DNA of 64,000 nucleotides, taken from assembly GCF_002077135.1 (NCBI RefSeq), contig NZ_LDOS01000002.1, positions 434,001-498,000 on the forward strand, in the 5' to 3' direction. Each line of letters starts with the position of its first letter. The first letter of the stretch is position 1. Below, one piece after another: positions 38,354 through 47,516 of the stretch. The notes under the pieces are model-generated. The model saw only the letters and a list, made by a program, of their open reading frames with translations, ran no database searches and was not told the DNA's origin. Source of the stretch: Metallibacterium scheffleri (GTDB lineage Bacteria; Pseudomonadota; Gammaproteobacteria; Xanthomonadales; Rhodanobacteraceae). Made by a program: the position numbers and the translations under genes.

Positions 38354-39740
38354 TCCGACACGACCGCTGTCGCTGCTCGCGCGTTCGGCGCTGGCCTCGC
38401 TGCTGGCGCTGGTCGCGTTTCTGGGGGTCACCGGTTTCGCCCTGGACCGCGCCTATTACGAGGGCACGCTGACCGCCGAGCGCGATCGCCTGCAGAGTTA
38501 TTTCTACGCATACCTGGCTGGCTTCGACGTGCGTCGCGACGGCACGCTGATTCCGCCGGATGCGCCACCGCAACCGGATTTCGATCGCCCCGGCTCCGGC
38601 TTGTACGCGGTCGTCACCGATAGCCGAGGCGTACGCTGGGCATCGCGTTCGGCGCGCGGGCGCGATTTGCCGTTCACGGGTGATCTCGCGCCCGGACAGG
38701 TGGATTTTCGCGGCCCGCTGTCGAGCATGGCCATGGGCCATGTATTCGTGCTGAGCGAGGGCGTGGCCTGGGACATCCCGCACCGCGCGCCGCTGCGCCT
38801 GACCCTGCATATCGCCGAATCCGATCAGGCCTTCGAGCGCCAGATCGGCGCATACCGGCGCACCCTGGCGCTATGGCTGCTCGGTCTGGGCGTGGCGCTG
38901 CTGGCCATGCAGCAAATGCTGCTGCGCTGGAGCCTGTCGCCGCTGAGCCGGGTGCGCCAGGAATTGCGCCGCGTGCAGCGCGGCGAGTCCAGCGCCTTGT
39001 CCAGCGACTATCCGCGCGAGCTGTCCGGCCTCACCCGCGGCCTCAACACCATCATCCAGAGCGAGCGCGAAACCCTCGAGCGCCAGCGCCACACGCTGGC
39101 GGATCTGGCGCACAGCCTGAAAACCCCATTGGCGGTGATCCGCGCGCGCTTCGAATCCGGCGCCGACGACGCACCGCCGCCGCAGGTGTGCCACGACGTG
39201 CTGGAACAGGTGCGGCGCATGGACAGCATCATCGCGTATCAACTGTCGCGTGCCGCAGCCAAGGGCCGGCAGACCTTCGCCGCGCCGGTGCCGGTGGCCG
39301 CGCACGCCGAGGCGCTGGTGCAGGGTCTGGAGAAGGTTCACGCCGTGCGGCGCATCCTGTGCGAGTTCGATATCGATCCCGAAGCCCGGTTCTTCGGTCC
39401 CGAGGGCGACCTGCTGGAACTGCTGGGCAACCTCACCGAGAACGGCTTCAAGTGGGCGCGCTCGCGCGTGCTGCTCAGCGTGCACCGCCTGCTCGACGCC
39501 ACGGCGCTGCGCGAAGGCCTGGAGATCGTCGTCGAGGACGATGGCCCCGGCATTCCGCCCGAGCGCGTCGAGCGCCTGTTGCAGCGCGGCGTGCGCGGCG
39601 ACGAGCGCGTGCAAGGCCATGGCATCGGCCTGGCCATCGTGGTCGATCTGGTACATGCCTACCGTGCCGAGATGGGCGTGGACCGCTCCGCGGCACTGGG
39701 CGGCGCACGTTTCAGTCTGCGCTTTCCGCCGATCCGCTGA
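38343..39740 (+). CDS. phoQ: PhoQ-type sensor histidine kinase
   Basis: This 465-residue inner-membrane kinase has membrane segments at about 12-33 and 173-193 with a periplasmic sensor of about 140 residues between them. An HAMP-like linker follows, then the H box LADLAHSLKTPLAV near 250-263. The ATP-binding domain shows LLGNLTENGFKWA (N box), EDDGPGIP (G1) and GHGIGLAIV (G2). The ATG at 38343 lies inside the end of phoP, so translation is probably coupled. The periplasmic domain shows no run of acidic residues as strong as that in enteric PhoQ. Confidence 0.9.
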   Translation: MRTDPTRPLSLLARSALASLLALVAFLGVTGFALDRAYYEGTLTAERDRLQSYFYAYLAGFDVRRDGTLIPPDAPPQPDFDRPGSGLYAVVTDSRGVRWASRSARGRDLPFTGDLAPGQVDFRGPLSSMAMGHVFVLSEGVAWDIPHRAPLRLTLHIAESDQAFERQIGAYRRTLALWLLGLGVALLAMQQMLLRWSLSPLSRVRQELRRVQRGESSALSSDYPRELSGLTRGLNTIIQSERETLERQRHTLADLAHSLKTPLAVIRARFESGADDAPPPQVCHDVLEQVRRMDSIIAYQLSRAAAKGRQTFAAPVPVAAHAEALVQGLEKVHAVRRILCEFDIDPEARFFGPEGDLLELLGNLTENGFKWARSRVLLSVHRLLDATALREGLEIVVEDDGPGIPPERVERLLQRGVRGDERVQGHGIGLAIVVDLVHAYRAEMGVDRSAALGGARFSLRFPPIR

Positions 39741-39755
39741 GCGCCGCGGCGACCT

Positions 39756-40508
39756 TCAAGGCACGAGCGCAGCCGGCGGCGCGCCATACAGGCCGGTGAG
39801 CAGGCGCGCCACCTCGGGCGCGGCCTGCGCCAGTTGCACCGGCCGCGAAAAATGCAGCTCGCTGGTGACCGCGAAATATTCCTCGGGATTGGTGGCCGCG
39901 TAGGCATCGATGGCGCCGTGCTGGCCGTTGTCGAGCTGGCGCTGCAAGTGATCGAAGGCGCGCTGGAAAACGTCGAGCCACACGTGCCGCGACAGTCCGG
40001 GTGGCAGTGCCGGCACGCCGTCCATGGCGCCGTCGAGCTGATCGAGCTTGTGCGCGATCTCGTGCACGACCACGTTGAAGCCATCATGGGGATGCGCCAG
40101 ATCGTGGCTGACGCTGGCCCACGACAGCACCACCGGGCCGCGCGCCCAGGCTTCGCCGATCAGGGTTTCGTCCTGCTCGGTGATCACGCCGGTGCTGCGA
40201 TCCTGGCGCGGGTGGCGCACGCGGAACTCGCCCGGATACACAATCACCTCGCGCCAGCCGTGCAGCGCGGCGAAGCCGAGTTCCAGTACCGGCAGGCAGG
40301 CTTGCTGCGCGATCAGCAGGCAGCGCAGGTCGTCAAGTTGCGCGCCGGCCTCGGCACTGAAGCGCTTGTGCGCGAGGAATTGCGCGCACAGCACACGCAG
40401 GCGCTGCTGCCGCGCGCCATCCAGCGCCGCGCACAAGGGCGCGGCGGCGAGCGCGTCGCGCCAGATCGGGTCGGGGATCGCGCGCACCGAAAACAGTCGT
40501 GCGCGCAA
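39756..40508 (-). CDS. mtfA: MtfA-type zinc peptidase (M90 family)
   Basis: This 250-residue cytosolic protease matches MtfA, which in E. coli interacts with the Mlc repressor. The metal site HEIAHKLDQLDG lies near residues 149-160, with VIVYPGEF near 88-95 and NPEEYFAVTSELHF near 206-219 downstream. The reading frame opens at a TTG (40508). No ATG precedes the conserved part, so the true start is unsure. phoQ converges 15 bases away. Confidence 0.88.
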   Translation of the reverse strand: MRARLFSVRAIPDPIWRDALAAAPLCAALDGARQQRLRVLCAQFLAHKRFSAEAGAQLDDLRCLLIAQQACLPVLELGFAALHGWREVIVYPGEFRVRHPRQDRSTGVITEQDETLIGEAWARGPVVLSWASVSHDLAHPHDGFNVVVHEIAHKLDQLDGAMDGVPALPPGLSRHVWLDVFQRAFDHLQRQLDNGQHGAIDAYAATNPEEYFAVTSELHFSRPVQLAQAAPEVARLLTGLYGAPPAALVP

Positions 40509-40542
40509 CGCGGCAAACCAGCCACCCAGCGGGATGGGCCAG

Positions 40543-40917
40543 TTACTGGATCGAGCCTGGCAGCAGCGACTGCCAGCTCAGCACCGGCCGTGCGCGCAGC
40601 GGTTGCGCGGGCGCGCGGCTGTTCGCGTCGGGCAGTCGCGCGGCGCCGTCACCGCCGGCATCACCGCCTGCGGCGCGTGTCGGCACGGGTCGTGTCGCGG
40701 TCGGGGGCGCGCGCCGCGCGGCGGCTGGCGCGCGCGCTGCAGGCGTGCCGGACGCGGGGCCGCCAACGCCCACTGCGGCAGGCAGCAGATCTCCACCCGA
40801 CGCCACCGGTTTGGCGCGATCGCCGCGCAGCACGGGCAGGCCATCGGCTGCCTGTGCGCACGCGCACGCGGCCACAGTGCTTAGCAGCAAACCAGCGAAC
40901 AGGGCAACAGCCTTCAT
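40543..40917 (-). CDS. Small exported Ala/Pro/Arg-rich protein
   Basis: I do not recognise this 124-residue protein. It has a signal peptide (MKAVALFAGLLLSTVAACACAQA), a short ordered start DGLPVLRGD, then low-complexity sequence rich in Ala, Pro, Gly and Arg. The hydrophobic end is VLSWQSLLPGSIQ. It precedes mtfA on the same strand with 34 bases between them. The signal peptide and gene spacing support it, but with no homology I can name it could be poorly conserved or non-functional. Confidence 0.5.
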   Translation of the reverse strand: MKAVALFAGLLLSTVAACACAQAADGLPVLRGDRAKPVASGGDLLPAAVGVGGPASGTPAARAPAAARRAPPTATRPVPTRAAGGDAGGDGAARLPDANSRAPAQPLRARPVLSWQSLLPGSIQ

Positions 40918-41018
40918 GCGTGTGCTCCGTACCAGCGTCAAGTACGGCATCCTCGCAAATAAACGCGTGGCGTGCCAGTCAGAGGGTGGCGCGCACCATC
41001 CAGCACCGACTTCGAGGT

Positions 41019-42116
41019 TCACGCGTTGAGGTATTCCACCACCTGCAGATCGAAGCCGGCCAGGCCGACCAGCTTGCGCGGGGTGCCGAGCACGCGCAGG
41101 CGGCGCACGCCAAGGTCGGCGAGAATTTGCGCACCCTGGCCCAGTTGTCGCCATTCCTGCTGCGCGGCCTGGCGGCTGGCGTCGTGCGGCGCGGGGCCGT
41201 GCAGGCGCTGCAGCAGGGCCTCGGCGCTGTCGTCGCCGGCCAGCACCACCACCACGCCACGGTCTTCGCTGGCGATGCGGCGCAGGGCAGCGGTCAGGGT
41301 CAGGCCCAGATCCTCGCGCATCAGGTGCAGCACGTCGGACAGCGTGTTGCGCGCATGCACGCGCACCAGCACCGGGCTGTCGCCGGCGACCTCGCCGCGC
41401 ACCAGCGCGAAGTGCAGGCCGCGGCGCAGCAGGTCGCGGTAGGCGATCAGTTGGAACGTGCCGAACTCGGTTTGCGTCGGCGCGGCATGGACGCGCTCGA
41501 TGGTTTTCTCGGTGGTCAGGCGGTAGCGGATCAGCTCGGCGATGCTGCCGATGCGCAGGCCGTGCTGGCGCGCGAAGGCTTCCAGTTGCGGGCGTCGCGC
41601 CATGCTGCCGTCGCTGTTGAGGACTTCCACCAGCACGCCGGCCGGCTCCAGTCCGGCGAGACCGGCAAGATCACTGGACGCCTCGGTGTGGCCGGCGCGG
41701 GTGAGCACGCCGCCGGGCTGCGCGGCCAGCGGAAAGATGTGGCCTGGCTGAGCCAGATCCTCGGCGCGCGCGCCATCGCGCACGGCGACTTGCACGGTGT
41801 GCGCGCGGTCGTAGGCCGAAATGCCGGTGGTCACGCCCTCGGCGGCCTCGATCGACACGGTGAAGTTGGTGTGGTGCGAGGAGGTGTTGTCGCTGACCAT
41901 CGGGCGCAGGCCCAGTTGCCGGCAGCGCTGCTCGGTGAGCGCGAGGCAAATCAGGCCGCGGCCTTCGCGTGCCATGAAGTTGATGTCCTCGGGGCGCACT
42001 TTTTCGGCGGCCATGATCAGGTCGCCCTCGTTCTCGCGGTCCTCGTCGTCGACCATGATCACCATGCGCCCGGCGCGGATGTCGTCGAGGATCTCGGGGA
42101 TGCTGTCGAAGGCCAT
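41019..42116 (-). CDS. ribB: 3,4-dihydroxy-2-butanone-4-phosphate synthase with a degenerate GTP cyclohydrolase II domain
   Basis: This 365-residue protein makes dihydroxybutanone phosphate, a riboflavin precursor used by RibH (11517-11984). The N-terminal half is intact: [11 protein letters not shown] near 22-32, TNFTVSIEA near 83-91, and [13 protein letters not shown] near 142-154. The C-terminal half keeps the GTP cyclohydrolase II fold outline but lacks the three zinc-binding Cys and the GRG catalytic segment, so it should not hydrolyse GTP. This architecture is common in gammaproteobacteria, which then rely on a separate RibA. Confidence 0.93.
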   Translation of the reverse strand: MAFDSIPEILDDIRAGRMVIMVDDEDRENEGDLIMAAEKVRPEDINFMAREGRGLICLALTEQRCRQLGLRPMVSDNTSSHHTNFTVSIEAAEGVTTGISAYDRAHTVQVAVRDGARAEDLAQPGHIFPLAAQPGGVLTRAGHTEASSDLAGLAGLEPAGVLVEVLNSDGSMARRPQLEAFARQHGLRIGSIAELIRYRLTTEKTIERVHAAPTQTEFGTFQLIAYRDLLRRGLHFALVRGEVAGDSPVLVRVHARNTLSDVLHLMREDLGLTLTAALRRIASEDRGVVVVLAGDDSAEALLQRLHGPAPHDASRQAAQQEWRQLGQGAQILADLGVRRLRVLGTPRKLVGLAGFDLQVVEYLNA

Positions 42117-42149
42117 GATGCGTGTCGCCGCGCGGTGGGAACGGCGATT

Positions 42150-42614
42150 TTACGCCGCGCCGATCAGGCCGCGCGCGATCAGCAGTTGCCGGGCCTCGCT
42201 GGCGTCCTGCTCGAACCACGCGTGCGCGCTGCCGAGGCGAAAACTGTATCCCCAAGCGTCCATGTCGGCCTGCATGCGCGCGCGGCCGACGCCGGGCAGG
42301 GCATCGGCCAGCACGATCTGCAGGTAGCAGGTCGCGTCTTCTTCCTCGATCGAGTCGGTGGCGTCGGTGTGCACCCGCGCGCGGCGCGCGGGCGGCAACA
42401 CGAGCAGGTGGCAGGCCTCGTGCAGCAGCGAATGCAGCGGCGTGTCCGCGCGCGCGAACACCGTGCCGCCGATGACGCCGGCCTCGCACTCACCCCAGTA
42501 GCTGCCGGGTATGGCCGCGCCGGGCGCGACTTCGACCAGTCGCAGTCCGTGACGCGCCAGCAGCGCGCGCGGCGCGGCGAAACCCAGATCAGATACCAGC
42601 AGGACGGAGGGCAT
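42150..42614 (-). CDS. Uncharacterised protein with a HEACH metal-site motif
   Basis: I do not recognise the family of this 154-residue protein. It starts [12 protein letters not shown] and has [16 protein letters not shown] near 34-49. [15 protein letters not shown] near 62-76 fits a zincin HExxH helix. [19 protein letters not shown] follows near 85-105, where an acidic residue could be the third ligand. This resembles a minimal metallopeptidase, although no signal peptide is seen. It precedes ribB on the same strand by 33 bases and may be cotranscribed. Confidence 0.65.
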   Translation of the reverse strand: MPSVLLVSDLGFAAPRALLARHGLRLVEVAPGAAIPGSYWGECEAGVIGGTVFARADTPLHSLLHEACHLLVLPPARRARVHTDATDSIEEEDATCYLQIVLADALPGVGRARMQADMDAWGYSFRLGSAHAWFEQDASEARQLLIARGLIGAA

Positions 42615-42678
42615 GGGCAGGCTGCAAGGACAGGTGGTATGCGGTCGAGCCGTGTGCGTGGAGTAGCAGGCCATTGAT

Positions 42679-42859
42679 CGAGTCCCGAGCCCCGAGCCCC
42701 GAGTTCTCTCACGTCGTCATGCCCGCGCAGGCGGACATCCAGTTGCAAGCCACACGACAGCGGACTGGATCCCCGGTTCGCGCAGCGCGCGCCCGGGGAT
42801 GACGAGGATGATGTAGCTCCGCGCGACGGCGGGGTCCACACCCGAGTCCCGAGCCCCGA
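42679..42859. repeat. Intergenic repeat cluster: palindromic element between direct repeats
   Basis: A 17-base direct repeat CGAGTCCCGAGCCCCGA occurs at 42679-42695 and 42843-42859. Between the copies lies an imperfect palindrome (42716-42803) with GTCATGCCC at one end, GGGGATGAC at the other, and CATCCAGT/ACTGGAT inside. It resembles the element at 136-197. The whole cluster fills the gap between minE and the HEACH gene, and no gene is seen in it. Confidence 0.7.
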
Positions 42860-42863
42860 CGAG

Positions 42864-43133
42864 TCAGGTCGTCGCGCCCGGCTTGTGCTCGGGCAGCGCC
42901 ACGGACAGCTCCAGCACCTCGTGCTCGCCGTCGCGCTCGACCTGGATGTTGATCGCGTCCAGCTCGACGTGCACGTATTTGCGGATGACCGCGAGCAGTT
43001 CGGTGCGCAGCAGCGGCAGATAGTCGGGCGAGCCGCGCGAGGAGCGCTCCTGCGAGACGATGATGCGCAGGCGCTCCTTGGCGATGTTGGCGGTGTTCTT
43101 CGGCCGCGCCTTGAGAAAGTCGAGGATGCCCAT
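42864..43133 (-). CDS. minE: Cell division topological specificity factor MinE
   Basis: This 89-residue protein stimulates MinD ATPase and drives MinCD oscillation. The N-terminal GILDFLKAR membrane/MinD-contact helix and [13 protein letters not shown] near 20-32 are clear, followed by the dimerisation domain. The ATG at 43133 lies 2 bases past the minD stop, with CGGGAG as ribosome-binding site. A TTG two codons earlier is less likely. It is the last gene of the min operon. Confidence 0.97.
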   Translation of the reverse strand: MGILDFLKARPKNTANIAKERLRIIVSQERSSRGSPDYLPLLRTELLAVIRKYVHVELDAINIQVERDGEHEVLELSVALPEHKPGATT

Positions 43134-43135
43134 GC

Positions 43136-43948
43136 TCAACTCCCGAACATCCGCTTGAACAGGCCCTTTTTCGCCGCCTCGGTGAAGCGCATCGGGCGTT
43201 CCTCGCCGAGCAGCCGCGCGATGGCATCGACATAGGCCTGGCCGGCGTTGGAGGTCGCGTCGAGGATCACCGGCACGCCCTGGTTGGAGGCGCTGAGCAC
43301 GCTGTCGTGCTCGGGGATCACGCCCAGCACCGGCAGGCCCAGCACTTCCTCGACATCGCTAATGCTGAGCATCTGCCCGCTGCCGACGCGTTCGGGGTTG
43401 TAGCGCGTCAGCAGCAGGTGCGCGGGCACGCCGCCCTTGCCGGATTCGGCGTGGCGGGTCTTGCTGGACAGCAGGCCGAGAATGCGGTCGGAGTCGCGCA
43501 CGCTGGACACCTCGGGGTTGACCACCACCAGCGCGCGATCGGCGAAGTACATGGCCAGGAACGCGCCTTTCTCGATGCCGGCCGGTGAATCGCAGACGAT
43601 GTAGTCGAAACCGTCGGCCTTGAGTTCATCGAGCACGCGGCCCACGCCATCCTGGGTCAGCGCCTCCTTGTCGCGTGTCTGCGAGGCCGCCAGCACGTAC
43701 AGGTTGTCGTGGCGCTTGTCGCGGATCAGCGATTGCTTGAGCGTGGCTTCCTGGTGGATGACGTTGACGAAGTCATACACCACGCGCCGCTCGCAGCCCA
43801 TGATCAAGTCGAGGTTGCGCAGGCCCACGTCGAAATCGATGACCGCGACTTTCTTGCCTTGCATGGCGAGGCCTGTGGCCAGCGAAGCGCTGGTCGTGGT
43901 CTTGCCTACACCTCCTTTGCCGGAGGTGACGACGATGGTCTCGGTCAA
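43136..43948 (-). CDS. minD: Septum site-determining ATPase MinD
   Basis: This 270-residue ParA-like ATPase binds the membrane and recruits MinC. The deviant Walker [12 protein letters not shown] lies near 8-18, [14 protein letters not shown] near 38-51, [11 protein letters not shown] near 118-128, and the C-terminal amphipathic membrane helix [10 protein letters not shown] at the end. The start is a TTG at 43948 behind GGGAG. The nearest ATG (43953) is out of frame and opens a two-codon frame, ATG CTT TGA, that overlaps this TTG. Confidence 0.97.
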   Translation of the reverse strand: MTETIVVTSGKGGVGKTTTSASLATGLAMQGKKVAVIDFDVGLRNLDLIMGCERRVVYDFVNVIHQEATLKQSLIRDKRHDNLYVLAASQTRDKEALTQDGVGRVLDELKADGFDYIVCDSPAGIEKGAFLAMYFADRALVVVNPEVSSVRDSDRILGLLSSKTRHAESGKGGVPAHLLLTRYNPERVGSGQMLSISDVEEVLGLPVLGVIPEHDSVLSASNQGVPVILDATSNAGQAYVDAIARLLGEERPMRFTEAAKKGLFKRMFGS

Positions 43949-43999
43949 AGCATTGTCTCCCGTATTGCCGTGTTCATTGTGGATTGGTCGGCTGCACGG

Positions 44000-44788
44000 C
44001 TAGTGGTCCAGGCGTGCAATCAGCAATTTTTCCCCCTCCAGCCAGCATTGCACAGCGCGGCCCTCGAGGTCATCGGGAATTTCCTCGAAATTGCGGTAGC
44101 GGCCGGCGATGGACACCAGATCGGCGTGGAAGGACTGGCAGTAGATGCGCGCCTGTTCGTTGCCGCCAGCGCCGGCGAGGGCGCGGCCACGCAGGCTGCC
44201 GTAGATGTGGATGCTGCCGTCGCTGATCACCTCGGCGCCGGCGGCGACGTTGGCGGTGACCACCAGATCGCGCGCCTCGGCGTACACCTGCTGACCCGAG
44301 CGCACCGCCTGGGCGTGGTGCAGGGTCGGGGCGCTGGCGGCGGCAGGGCTGACGGCGGCTGGCGCGGCTTCGGCTTCAGCCGCGCGGGCGCGGCGCGGCA
44401 TCGGCGCGGGTTCGGGCGCTGGCGCCGCAGCGGTGTCAGCCAGCGCGGGTTCGTAGGCGGCACGGAACTTGGCGATCAGCGGCAGGTCCAGCGCCTGTGC
44501 CAGTGCCTCGATGTGGCGGGTGCCGTAGGCCAGTGCCACCGGCAGCATGCCGGCGGCGCGTACCGCGTCGAGCAGGGCGGCGCAGGCGTCGCGGTCGATG
44601 TCTTCCTGCAAATGCCCCAGATCCAGCACCACTGCGGCGCGCGCGAACAATTGCGGCGCCTTGTGCACGCGTTCGGCGAGTGCCGCCTGCAACGCGGCAG
44701 GATTGTTGCCGGTGACGCGCACGTTGGCGATGCCGACCTGGCCGAAGCGCAGATCGCACACGCTGTCGGTCACGGATTTGGCCGCCAT
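44000..44788 (-). CDS. minC: Septum site-determining protein MinC
   Basis: This 262-residue inhibitor blocks FtsZ assembly away from midcell. An N-terminal domain (about 1-105) is joined by an Ala/Pro-rich linker (about 120-155) to the C-terminal beta-helix. The beta-helix carries VRSGQQVYAEARDLVVTANVAAGAEVISDGSIHIYG and the typical GRALAGAGGN near 205-214. It starts 7 bases after a GNAT gene, so GNAT-minC-minD-minE probably form one transcript. Confidence 0.96.
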   Translation of the reverse strand: MAAKSVTDSVCDLRFGQVGIANVRVTGNNPAALQAALAERVHKAPQLFARAAVVLDLGHLQEDIDRDACAALLDAVRAAGMLPVALAYGTRHIEALAQALDLPLIAKFRAAYEPALADTAAAPAPEPAPMPRRARAAEAEAAPAAVSPAAASAPTLHHAQAVRSGQQVYAEARDLVVTANVAAGAEVISDGSIHIYGSLRGRALAGAGGNEQARIYCQSFHADLVSIAGRYRNFEEIPDDLEGRAVQCWLEGEKLLIARLDH

Positions 44789-44795
44789 GCGCGCG

Positions 44796-45401
44796 TCAGG
44801 CCTGTGCCGCGGCGCGGCGCGGGGCGCGTGCCGGCACGTCGCGGCTGCGTAGCCAGGGCAGATCGGGCAGGCCGCCTTGCGCCAGATACGTATCGCGCAC
44901 GAACGCGAAACTGCACAGTTCCTTGCCCAGCAGGCTGACGCGGCGCCCGATGTCCGGCATCACCTGCTGGCCGAGTTCGCGGAAGCCATAGGTGCCATGG
45001 AACAGCACCACCGCGTCGTTGGGCGGCTCGAGGAATACCTCGCAGGTCAGCAGCGGCACACGTACCTCGGCGTAGCTGTGCACATCAGCGTAGAACACGC
45101 GGCCGAGACCATGGCCACGCATGTTGCCGGCGATCACCACGCGGTCGATATAGACGAACGCGGGATGGCGTTCGGCGAACCAGTTAAAGTTGGGGCTGTC
45201 GTGCGCGGCGTGCTCGCGGAAGGCGAGCAGAAATCCGGCGGCGTGGCCATCGACCTCGGCGATGCGGAAATAATCGGCGTTGGCGTACAAGCGCCGCAGG
45301 TGCTCGCCGTCGAGTGGCAGGATCCCGGGGCCGGCCGCGTTGTTGATCGCCAGCACGGCGTCCAGATCGTTCTCGCAGGCCTCGCGCAGCGCCAGATTCA
45401 T
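44796..45401 (-). CDS. GNAT family N-acetyltransferase
   Basis: This 201-residue protein has the GNAT fold. LREACENDLDAVLAINNAAGP opens it, DYFRIAEVDGHAAGFLLAF gives strands 2-3, and FVYIDRVVIAGNMRGHGLGRVFY near 82-104 contains the acetyl-CoA loop (R/Q-x-x-G-x-G/A type). FYGFRE-type ending is seen as TYGFRELG near 135. The substrate is unknown. It leads the min operon, 7 bases before minC. Confidence 0.85.
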   Translation of the reverse strand: MNLALREACENDLDAVLAINNAAGPGILPLDGEHLRRLYANADYFRIAEVDGHAAGFLLAFREHAAHDSPNFNWFAERHPAFVYIDRVVIAGNMRGHGLGRVFYADVHSYAEVRVPLLTCEVFLEPPNDAVVLFHGTYGFRELGQQVMPDIGRRVSLLGKELCSFAFVRDTYLAQGGLPDLPWLRSRDVPARAPRRAAAQA

Positions 45402-45540
45402 GCCTTACTCCCGGTGATGCGGGGCCATGCAGCGCCCGGCGACGCAGCATTATTGCATGCGATGCGATGCCGCCAAGTTGCGCTGCCGCGAGCGCCCGCG
45501 CGGATCGCAGTGCTTGCCTTGCGCGAGTGCCCGTGCATGA

Positions 45541-46719
45541 ATGCGGCGCATGCGCTGGCCTGCCGTCAATCACACCCGTCTGCTGCGTTACACGGGGCTG
45601 TTCACCTACTTGTGCACGGGCATTCCGCTACTGCGCGTGGATTGGACGCTGGAGCGCGTCAGTGCGTTCAGTCACCCCGATATCGGCCTGGGGTTGCTGC
45701 TGCTGTGCTACGTGGTGTTCGGCATCGTGTACTGGCTGCTGACACGGCGCCTGGGTTCGCGCCGCCATCCGGTACTGAAGATTCTCGGCCTCGGCGTGCT
45801 GACCGCGACCGCCATCGGTGTGGGCTGGTTCAGCCACAGCGGCCTGTCGGCGCTGCTGCTGGTCGTGGTGGCGGTGGCATTGCCATGGACCTTGCCGCTG
45901 CCGATCGGTATCGCCTGGCTGGTGCTGCAGAACATGGCACTGATCCCGGTGTTTGCCGGTTTTCCCGGTTTCGGCTGGGGTACGGCGACGCTGCAGGCAG
46001 CGTTGTACCTCGGTTTCGCCACGCTGATGTTCGTCACCTCGATGGTGGCGCGGCAACAGGACGATGCGCGCGAGGAGCAGCGCCGGCTCAATTCCGAACT
46101 GCGCGCCACGCGCGTGCTGCTGGCCGAATCCAGCCGCATCGGCGAGCGCATGCGCATCGCACGCGAGCTGCACGATCTGCTCGGCCACCATCTCACCGCG
46201 CTGACGCTGAATCTGGAGGTGGCCAGCCACCGCGTGGCGCCGGCGGAAGTCGGCCCGGTGCGCCAGGCGCAAGCCATCGCCAGGCAGTTGCTGGGCGATG
46301 TGCGCGAAGTGGTCAGCGAGCTGCGCCAGGGCGAGGCGCTGGACCTGAGCCAAGCGTTGCGCAGCCTGATCGAGGGGGTGCCCACGGTGCAGGTACATCT
46401 GGACCTGCCGCCCGCGTTCAGCGTGGATGAGCCGCAACGCGCGCAGGTGATGTTGCGCACGGTGCAGGAAATCCTGACCAACACCGCGCGCCATTCCGGC
46501 GCGCGCAATCTGTGGCTGAGTTTCAGCCGCACCGAGGCCGGCGAATTGAAGCTGGATGCGCGCGACGATGGCCGCGGTGCGGGTACGATTCGACCCGGCA
46601 ACGGCCTCAATGGCATGCGCGAGCGCCTGGCCGCGGCCGGCGGCCGGCTGCTGATCAGTGCCGCGCCCGGACATGGATTCGCGCTTACGGCGTGGTTGCC
46701 TATGGAGAAAATCGCATGA
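45541..46719 (+). CDS. DesK-like sensor histidine kinase
   Basis: This 392-residue kinase has four or more membrane helices in its first 170 residues with no clear extracytoplasmic domain, as in thermosensor DesK. The HisKA_3 dimerisation helix RIARELHDLLGHHLTALTLNLEVA lies near 204-227 with the phospho-acceptor His. ATPase motifs are EILTNTARHSGA and DDGRGAG. The likely partner is the LuxR-type regulator immediately downstream (ATGA overlap). Signal unknown; a membrane-state sensor is a reasonable guess. Confidence 0.9.
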   Translation: MRRMRWPAVNHTRLLRYTGLFTYLCTGIPLLRVDWTLERVSAFSHPDIGLGLLLLCYVVFGIVYWLLTRRLGSRRHPVLKILGLGVLTATAIGVGWFSHSGLSALLLVVVAVALPWTLPLPIGIAWLVLQNMALIPVFAGFPGFGWGTATLQAALYLGFATLMFVTSMVARQQDDAREEQRRLNSELRATRVLLAESSRIGERMRIARELHDLLGHHLTALTLNLEVASHRVAPAEVGPVRQAQAIARQLLGDVREVVSELRQGEALDLSQALRSLIEGVPTVQVHLDLPPAFSVDEPQRAQVMLRTVQEILTNTARHSGARNLWLSFSRTEAGELKLDARDDGRGAGTIRPGNGLNGMRERLAAAGGRLLISAAPGHGFALTAWLPMEKIA

Positions 46720-47357
46720 TCAACGTGTGCCTGGTGGACGATCAGACCCTGGTGCGCCAAGGCATTCGCTCGCTGCTGGATCTGGCTGATGACATCCGCG
46801 TGGTGGCCGAATGCGGCGATGGCGCGCAGGCGCTGGAAACCATCCCCAAGCTGCGCCCGGACGTGGTGCTGCTGGACATGCGCATGCCGGGCATGAACGG
46901 CATCGAGGTACTGCAGGCGCTGGCCGCCAGGAATGCGCTGCCGCCGACCGTGATCCTGACTACGTTCGATGACGATCAACTGGTGCTGGCCGGGCTCAAG
47001 GCCGGCGCGCGCGGCTATCTGCTCAAGGACGTGTCGCTGGAGCAACTGGTCGAGGCGGTGCGCACGGTGGCCGCGGGCGGCTCGCTGGTGTCGCCGGTGG
47101 TGACGCAGCGCCTCAAGGCCGGGATCGAGCGCATGGGCACGCAGTTCCAGAGCCTGGAGCAGCCCGATCCGCTGACCGAGCGCGAAACCGAGATCCTGCG
47201 CCTGATGGCCGGCGGCTACAGCAACAAGGAAATCGCCAACTCGCTGGCCGTGGCCGAGGGCACGGTGAAAAATCACGTGTCCAACATCCTGTCCAAGCTG
47301 GGCGTGCGCGACCGCACGCGCGCGGTGCTCAAGGCGCTGGAGCTGGGCATCGTCTGA
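46716..47357 (+). CDS. NarL/LuxR-family response regulator (DesR-like)
   Basis: This 213-residue regulator pairs with the upstream kinase. The receiver shows VDDQTLVRQG near 7-16, the phospho-acceptor in VVLLDMRMPGMNG near 54, and LLKD near 104. The LuxR-type helix-turn-helix follows: LTERETEILRLMAGGYSNKEIA near 151-172 and VKNHVSNILSKLGVRDR near 180-196. The start at 46716 overlaps the kinase stop. No target can be named, but the next gene encodes an anchored SRPBCC protein. Confidence 0.93.
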   Translation: MINVCLVDDQTLVRQGIRSLLDLADDIRVVAECGDGAQALETIPKLRPDVVLLDMRMPGMNGIEVLQALAARNALPPTVILTTFDDDQLVLAGLKAGARGYLLKDVSLEQLVEAVRTVAAGGSLVSPVVTQRLKAGIERMGTQFQSLEQPDPLTERETEILRLMAGGYSNKEIANSLAVAEGTVKNHVSNILSKLGVRDRTRAVLKALELGIV

Positions 47358-47516
47358 GCGCATGCCGCGCGACCTGTCGCGCTGCGCCGCGGATGGCGTT
47401 CGCCATATCTTGCCGTTACCATCCGTGCTTCAGCTGCGGGTCATTGGTACCTGCCGTTGTTGCCCAACCCGCCGGCACCCCGTGCCCGGCCCCGAACGGC
47501 TGCGGAGACTGTCCGA

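Noticed and set aside
39834-42677. A 947-codon open frame on the plus strand
   Set aside because: It runs antiparallel to mtfA, ribB and the HEACH gene, which all have family motifs. Its Gln/His/Arg-rich translation is typical of antisense frames in GC-rich DNA.
42709-43233. Minus-strand frame through the repeat cluster upstream of minE
   Set aside because: It reads across repeats and the minE/minD junction out of frame, with no motif.
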